From an uncultured Pseudomonadota bacterium (GTDB taxonomy: Bacteria; Pseudomonadota; Alphaproteobacteria; Rs-D84): a DNA stretch of 8,488 bases. Positions 4,979-8,488 of this stretch are shown piece after piece (position 1 is the stretch's first letter; each line of letters begins with the position of its first letter). Position numbers and translations under genes: made by a program. Location of the stretch: NCBI GenBank assembly GCA_900313285.1, contig OMQP01000032.1:1-8488 (forward strand), given 5' to 3'. Below the pieces are notes generated by a model, which saw nothing but the letters and a program-made list of their open reading frames with translations, was not told the DNA's origin and searched no databases.

Positions 4979-6078
4979 CAGTTATCTTCCATTTTCTTTG
5001 ATGTTACTATATTACTTATTCCGCCATCTTTGCAAGTAACAAATAAAGCGTTTGGAATGTTTTTAAATATATTTATATCTATGCCCGTGGCAAAAACCTG
5101 AGCAGCAGATTCGTTTAAATCTTTGAATAACTTTGTGCGTGCATTATCGTCCAAATGTGCCACCGCTTCGTCTAATAAAATCAGTGGTCTTTGTGCTGTT
5201 TTTACATGAATCAATTTTGCATGTGCCAATATTAAATCGATTAAAATAGATTTTTGTTGTCCTGTGGATGTAATCGCCGCAGGTAAAGATAATTGTTTAT
5301 TAAATACACCAAAATCAGATTTGTGAACCCCGTCTATTATCATTTTATCCCCAGTCAATTCACGGTTGTTTTGCAAGTATTCAAAATATTTTTGTTCAGC
5401 GATTGCATCATTATTTTCAATTAATAATCGTTCAACAAATCCATCAACTGATACCGCACCGTTTTCAAAGAAATAATTCAATTCACCGGCATATCGTATA
5501 CGCCCAGCAGCAATAGATACAGATGTTGCAGCAATTTGTTTGTCTATTGCGTCCAACCAATTATTGTCTGCACCATTTTTTATTGCACCGCCACGTTCAG
5601 ATAATAATTTATTAAGACGTGATGTGCGTCCAATGTGCGATGGTTCAAAACTGGCCGCCAGATGATCGAAAAAAGCACGTCTTTCAGATGCACTGTCGAT
5701 AAAAATTCTGTCTTCTTTTGGGGTTAACCAAACAATGCGCAATTTTTTAGCCAATTCAGATAAAGCCGCATTTTCGTTATCTATTTTTGCATGACGATTA
5801 GAATCCCCACTGTTTAAAAATACGCATATATCACTTTCATCGTCTGTTGTTGCAAAAACCGAAAAACTACCATCACCATTAAAACAAGGCAACATTTGAA
5901 TATCAACACCACGTAATCCGCGTTCCCCGGACAAAAGTGAAATTGCTTCAAGTATGGCTGTTTTTCCTGCGCCATTTGAACCTGTGATGATAATGTTTTG
6001 TGCCCCATTTATTTTAATTCTGGAACAGGTATGATTTCGAAAATTGGTAAGAGTAATTTGATTTATCATTTTATTCAT
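4978..6078 (-). CDS. recF: DNA replication and repair protein RecF
   Basis: 366 aa, against about 357 in E. coli. RecF is an SMC-like ATPase that, with RecO and RecR, loads RecA at gaps in DNA. Seen: the N-terminal L-T-N-F-R-N-H (10-16), Walker A G-S-N-G-A-G-K-T (33-40), the R-R-x-F-x-D-x-L segment (133-140), the signature S-T-G-Q-Q-K (271-276), Walker B L-I-L-L-D-E (299-304) and the D-loop H-L-D (308-310). Two starts are close: ATG at 6078, one base after the tRNA CCA end, and ATG at 6069, three codons on. Neither has a Shine-Dalgarno site. The frame is open further up only because it reads through the tRNA. It shares a promoter with tRNA-Cys and is coupled to sspB, not to dnaA/dnaN, its common neighbours elsewhere. 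Confidence 0.94.
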   Translation of the reverse strand: MNKMINQITLTNFRNHTCSRIKINGAQNIIITGSNGAGKTAILEAISLLSGERGLRGVDIQMLPCFNGDGSFSVFATTDDESDICVFLNSGDSNRHAKIDNENAALSELAKKLRIVWLTPKEDRIFIDSASERRAFFDHLAASFEPSHIGRTSRLNKLLSERGGAIKNGADNNWLDAIDKQIAATSVSIAAGRIRYAGELNYFFENGAVSVDGFVERLLIENNDAIAEQKYFEYLQNNRELTGDKMIIDGVHKSDFGVFNKQLSLPAAITSTGQQKSILIDLILAHAKLIHVKTAQRPLILLDEAVAHLDDNARTKLFKDLNESAAQVFATGIDINIFKNIPNALFVTCKDGGISNIVTSKKMEDN

Positions 6079-6079
6079 T

Positions 6080-6153
6080 TGGAGGCCAGGGTCGGAATCG
6101 AACCGGCATCCAAGGATTTGCAGTCCTCTGCATAACCACTCTGCCACCTGGCC
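6080..6153 (-). tRNA. tRNA-Cys (anticodon GCA)
   Basis: 74 bases including an encoded CCA (6080-6082). The acceptor stem GGCCAGG / CCTGGCC is perfect; the discriminator is T (U73), the identity base for cysteinyl-tRNA synthetase. The anticodon loop CTGCAAA reads GCA, and the T loop is TTCGATT. The T stem GCCGG / CCGAC has one C-A mismatch, unusual but tolerated in some tRNAs. The promoter ends 13 bases upstream of the 5' end; recF follows one base after CCA. Confidence 0.95.
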
Positions 6154-6166
6154 TTCACGTATGGCT

Positions 6167-6195
6167 ATCTTAGGCAAAAAATAAATACATTTCAA
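6167..6195 (-). promoter_or_regulatory. Promoter of tRNA-Cys-recF-sspB
   Basis: On the minus strand, TTGAAA (6190-6195), a 17-base spacer and TAAGAT (6167-6172). Transcription would begin about 6 bases before the mature tRNA 5' end. No other promoter is visible before recF and no terminator separates the tRNA from it, so all three genes probably share this transcript. Confidence 0.65.
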
Positions 6196-6262
6196 CATAA
6201 AAATGCATGGGTTTTCAATGAATTCGTTCCGATATGTTTGAATCAAAAAATTAGTTATCTTT

Positions 6263-6270
6263 TATATAAT
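6263..6270 (+). promoter_or_regulatory. -10-like AT box touching the tolC start
   Basis: TATATAAT directly precedes the ATG at 6271. With TTGAAT at 6238-6243 as a -35, the spacing is 19 (to TATATA) or 21 (to TATAAT), longer than ideal. If TATAAT is used, the transcript would start inside the coding region, so either the upstream register is used or the true promoter is elsewhere in 6154-6262. Low certainty. Confidence 0.25.
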
Positions 6271-7584
6271 ATGAAGAAAATAATTTTATTCTTTATTTGT
6301 GTTCCATTATACGCAGTCGCCGATGAAGATTGTGCGACAATTCGCCATGTACCAAATACAGAAATGACACTGGCAGAGGTTGTAAATATGGGGCTTTGTC
6401 GTAATCCACGGACCGCATCGGCATACGCAACATTACAATCTGCACGTTTTACTAAAAATGCGGCGCATTCATACTATTTGCCAACTGTTTCAGGAAATGC
6501 TGGTGCAAATCGTTCGCATACAGATCATGACGATTGGACGTATACGGCGTCTTTATCGGCTTCATATTTAATTTTTGATTTTGGTAAACGTGAATCTGAT
6601 TTTGCACAAACATTGGCCACATATCGTGCGGCAGGTTTTGATTATGATGAAACAATTCAAAATTTTATTTATTCTGTTATTGGCGCGTATTATACATTGT
6701 TAAATATGGATGCAGATGTTAAATCTGCACGATCGTCATTGAAAGTTGCACAAACAGCAAAAGATACCGCCGATAAAAAATTTAAAGCGGGTGCAGTTGC
6801 AAAAGCAGATGTATACCAGGCTGATACAAATCTAGCATCATCTCAACTGACATTAGAGCGTGCAAAAAACAATCGTGAAATTGCCAAAGGAACTTTGTTA
6901 AATGCCCTTTCTTTTTCTGCCAGTGAAGATATAAAAATTAAAGATATGCCTGCCAGTTTCGGTGGTGATACAGAAAGTGAAAATATAGATAAACTTATAA
7001 ATATTGCACGTGAAAAAAGACCGGATTTATTGAAAGCAAAATCGCAAACTAATGCGGCATGGCATCGTCGAAACAGTGCTTTTTTGAAAAATTTGCCATC
7101 TATTTCTGTTAATGGTGGAATTCAAACAACAGATAAAACAGTTGGTGGAATGTTTGAACATATGACATTGAAAACACATGGAACATTTGGTGTGTCTTTG
7201 TCGACACCTATATTTACTGGTTTTTTAAATTATTATAATGCGCGTTCTGCAAGTTCTGATTACGAAAGCATAAAATATAACGAAGAAAACATATCAAACA
7301 ATGCGATGATGGATGTTTTTACTGCGTATCAAAATTATAAAACGGCGCGTACTGTTTTGAAACAAAGTGAATCATTACTTAAATCTGCAACAGAAAGTGA
7401 ACGCGTTATGGCCGGTATGTACAAGGTTGGACGCGCAACAATGTTAGATTGGCAATCTGCACAATCTGAATTGGCAGATGCACAAAAACAAAATAATTCT
7501 GCGAAATATGATTTGTTTATTAAACGTGCAGCAGTTGCATTAGCCATAGGTGATATTAAATCTGGTTTAAAGGACGATAAATAA
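6271..7584 (+). CDS. TolC-family outer-membrane efflux protein
   Basis: 437 aa. Proteins of this family form trimeric channels across the outer membrane and periplasm for efflux pumps and type I secretion. Seen: a signal peptide (residues 1 to about 17, with K-K and a hydrophobic core, L-Y-A-V-A before the cleavage region) and two outer-membrane efflux repeats. The first includes the outer-membrane strand near 80-105 (S-Y-L-I-F-D-F-G-K-R) and coil residues with F-K-A-G-A-V-A-K-A-D-V-Y-Q-A; the second has the matching P-I-F-T-G-F strand and K-V-G-R-A-T-M-L-D-W-Q-S-A. These paired motifs mark the internal duplication of TolC. Two N-terminal cysteines (21 and 43) could form a disulfide. The ATG at 6271 is preferred to a TTG at 6238 because it starts the signal peptide. 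No Shine-Dalgarno site is seen. The stop overlaps the next start, so it belongs to a tripartite pump operon. Confidence 0.9.
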   Translation: MKKIILFFICVPLYAVADEDCATIRHVPNTEMTLAEVVNMGLCRNPRTASAYATLQSARFTKNAAHSYYLPTVSGNAGANRSHTDHDDWTYTASLSASYLIFDFGKRESDFAQTLATYRAAGFDYDETIQNFIYSVIGAYYTLLNMDADVKSARSSLKVAQTAKDTADKKFKAGAVAKADVYQADTNLASSQLTLERAKNNREIAKGTLLNALSFSASEDIKIKDMPASFGGDTESENIDKLINIAREKRPDLLKAKSQTNAAWHRRNSAFLKNLPSISVNGGIQTTDKTVGGMFEHMTLKTHGTFGVSLSTPIFTGFLNYYNARSASSDYESIKYNEENISNNAMMDVFTAYQNYKTARTVLKQSESLLKSATESERVMAGMYKVGRATMLDWQSAQSELADAQKQNNSAKYDLFIKRAAVALAIGDIKSGLKDDK

Positions 7585-8488
7585 TGGAAAACGAAAAAAT
7601 ATCTTTTATAAAAAGATTTTTTGGATGGATTTGGCGAAATAAATGGTGGGTTATTATTATTGTTATAATTTGCGCCCTGCTTTGTTGGTGGTTGTGTCCT
7701 TTTGCATCATATAAAAAGAAAGGATATATAACAGTCGATATTACACGTGGAGATATAGTTCAAACCGTTACCGCCAGTGGTGAAATTCAACCAGTAAATA
7801 CTATAAACGTTGGTTCCCAGGTTTCAGGGACAATTGAAGACATTTTTGTTGATTATAATTCGCATGTTAAAAAGGGGGATGTATTATTAAAAATAGAACC
7901 GTCTGTTTTGCAATCAACCGTAGATGAAGCCAAGGCATCGCTTGATTCGGCGCGTGCAGAATTAAAATATGCACAAAGTGAATACGAAAGAAATCAAAGT
8001 TTATACAAAGATGGTTTTATTTCACGTGCAGAAATGGAAAAATCACAAACAATATATGACCAGGCAATTCAAGCAGTTAACAAAGCGCAATATTCATATG
8101 AACGCGCAGAAACAAATCTGGGTTATGCAACGATTACATCACCGGTTGATGGAACTGTGATTTCACGTAAAGTAGACAAAGGACAAACCGTTGCAGCATC
8201 TTTCCAAACACCGGATTTATTCGAAATTGCCGAAGATTTATCAAAGATGCAAATTGAAACAGCTGTATCCGAAGCTGATATAGGTATGTTAAAAGAAGGT
8301 TTGCCAGTGACTTTCACTGTTGATGCATATCCAAATATGACATTCAAAGGAAATATTCAGCAGATAAGATTGTCCCCAACAAATGTATCAAACGTGGTTG
8401 TTTATACTGTTGTGATAGATGTTGATAACAGTGATTTGAAACTGATGCCGGGAATGACTGCATTTGTGACTGTTGTTGTAGCCGAAGC
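7584..8488 (+). CDS. macA: MacA-like periplasmic adaptor (membrane fusion protein), 3' end outside window
   Basis: 301 codons are visible, with no stop before the window ends; full MacA is about 370 aa. Such adaptors bridge an inner-membrane transporter and TolC. Seen: a short cytoplasmic N-terminus, one membrane anchor (about 22-40), the first half of the barrel-sandwich domain (V-G-S-Q-V-S-G at 76-82, V-K-K-G-D-V-L-L at 95-102), an alpha-helical hairpin (about 108-178), the second half N-L-G-Y-A-T-I-T-S-P-V-D-G-T-V (178-192) and the beta-barrel domain with V-S-E-A-D-I (228-233), N-V-V-V-Y (270-274) and L-M-P-G-M-T-A (287-293). The order and motifs match MacA better than RND adaptors such as AcrA, since there is a membrane anchor and no lipobox. 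The start overlaps the tolC-like stop as TAATG, with AAAGGA (7569-7574) 9 bases upstream. A macB-type ABC transporter is expected next. Confidence 0.88.
   Translation, partial: MENEKISFIKRFFGWIWRNKWWVIIIVIICALLCWWLCPFASYKKKGYITVDITRGDIVQTVTASGEIQPVNTINVGSQVSGTIEDIFVDYNSHVKKGDVLLKIEPSVLQSTVDEAKASLDSARAELKYAQSEYERNQSLYKDGFISRAEMEKSQTIYDQAIQAVNKAQYSYERAETNLGYATITSPVDGTVISRKVDKGQTVAASFQTPDLFEIAEDLSKMQIETAVSEADIGMLKEGLPVTFTVDAYPNMTFKGNIQQIRLSPTNVSNVVVYTVVIDVDNSDLKLMPGMTAFVTVVVAE

Noticed and set aside
6079..6246. N-terminal extension of recF to an ATG at 6246
   Set aside because: It would translate through the whole tRNA-Cys gene and its promoter; RecF similarity begins only after the ATG at 6078 or 6069.
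1..8488. CRISPR array, insertion sequence or attachment site
   Set aside because: No regularly spaced direct repeats, transposase or terminal inverted repeats seen; the only clear dispersed repeat is the terminator pair. The tRNA-Cys has no integrase or duplicated 3' end beside it.

Overview
The window is AT-rich bacterial DNA, densely packed, with core genes on both strands. The alphaproteobacterial-type SspB (no stringent-starvation operon beside it, alpha-type sequence), the mreB/rnpA/accBC housekeeping set, the A/T-ending codons and the very short intergenic gaps suggest a small-genome alphaproteobacterium, perhaps one of the uncultured host- or gut-associated lineages. The lineage is an inference; the gene calls do not depend on it.

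Layout. (1) 1-814, +: a secreted, cysteine-rich protein with an InlB-B-repeat-like segment. Its last 45 codons differ sharply from the rest: only 12 of 135 bases are adenine, while C, G and T are each about 30%. Invariant-looking codons alternate with pairs of NNC codons. This is the signature of an adenine-mutagenised variable repeat of a diversity-generating retroelement (DGR). No reverse transcriptase or template repeat lies in the window. (2) 843-870: a hairpin acting as terminator for this gene and for the convergent mreB. (3) 869-1918, -: mreB, alone, without mreC/mreD after it. (4) 1919-2037: divergent promoters for mreB and rnpA. (5) 2038-4480, +: rnpA and yidD (overlapping by 11 bp), then accB and accC under their own strong promoter, which begins in the yidD stop codon. 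(6) 4482-4509: a near-identical copy of the first terminator, between convergent accC and sspB. (7) 4508-6153, -: tRNA-Cys(GCA), recF and sspB, read as one unit from a promoter at 6167-6195. recF starts one base after the encoded CCA end of the tRNA; the recF stop and sspB start overlap as TGATG. (8) 6271-8488, +: a TolC-family outer-membrane efflux protein and a MacA-like periplasmic adaptor (overlapping TAATG, incomplete at the window end), presumably followed by a MacB-type ABC transporter.

Functionally the core genes cover cell shape (MreB), tRNA 5' maturation (RnpA), membrane protein insertion (YidD), the first step of fatty acid synthesis (AccB/AccC), recombinational repair (RecF), ClpXP substrate delivery (SspB) and efflux (TolC/MacA). 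The accessory interest is concentrated in the first gene, which looks like a hypervariable secreted or surface binding protein. A second theme is that rnpA, recF and perhaps tolC have no visible Shine-Dalgarno site and starts placed for leaderless or nearly leaderless translation, whereas the first gene, mreB, accB and macA have good ones.
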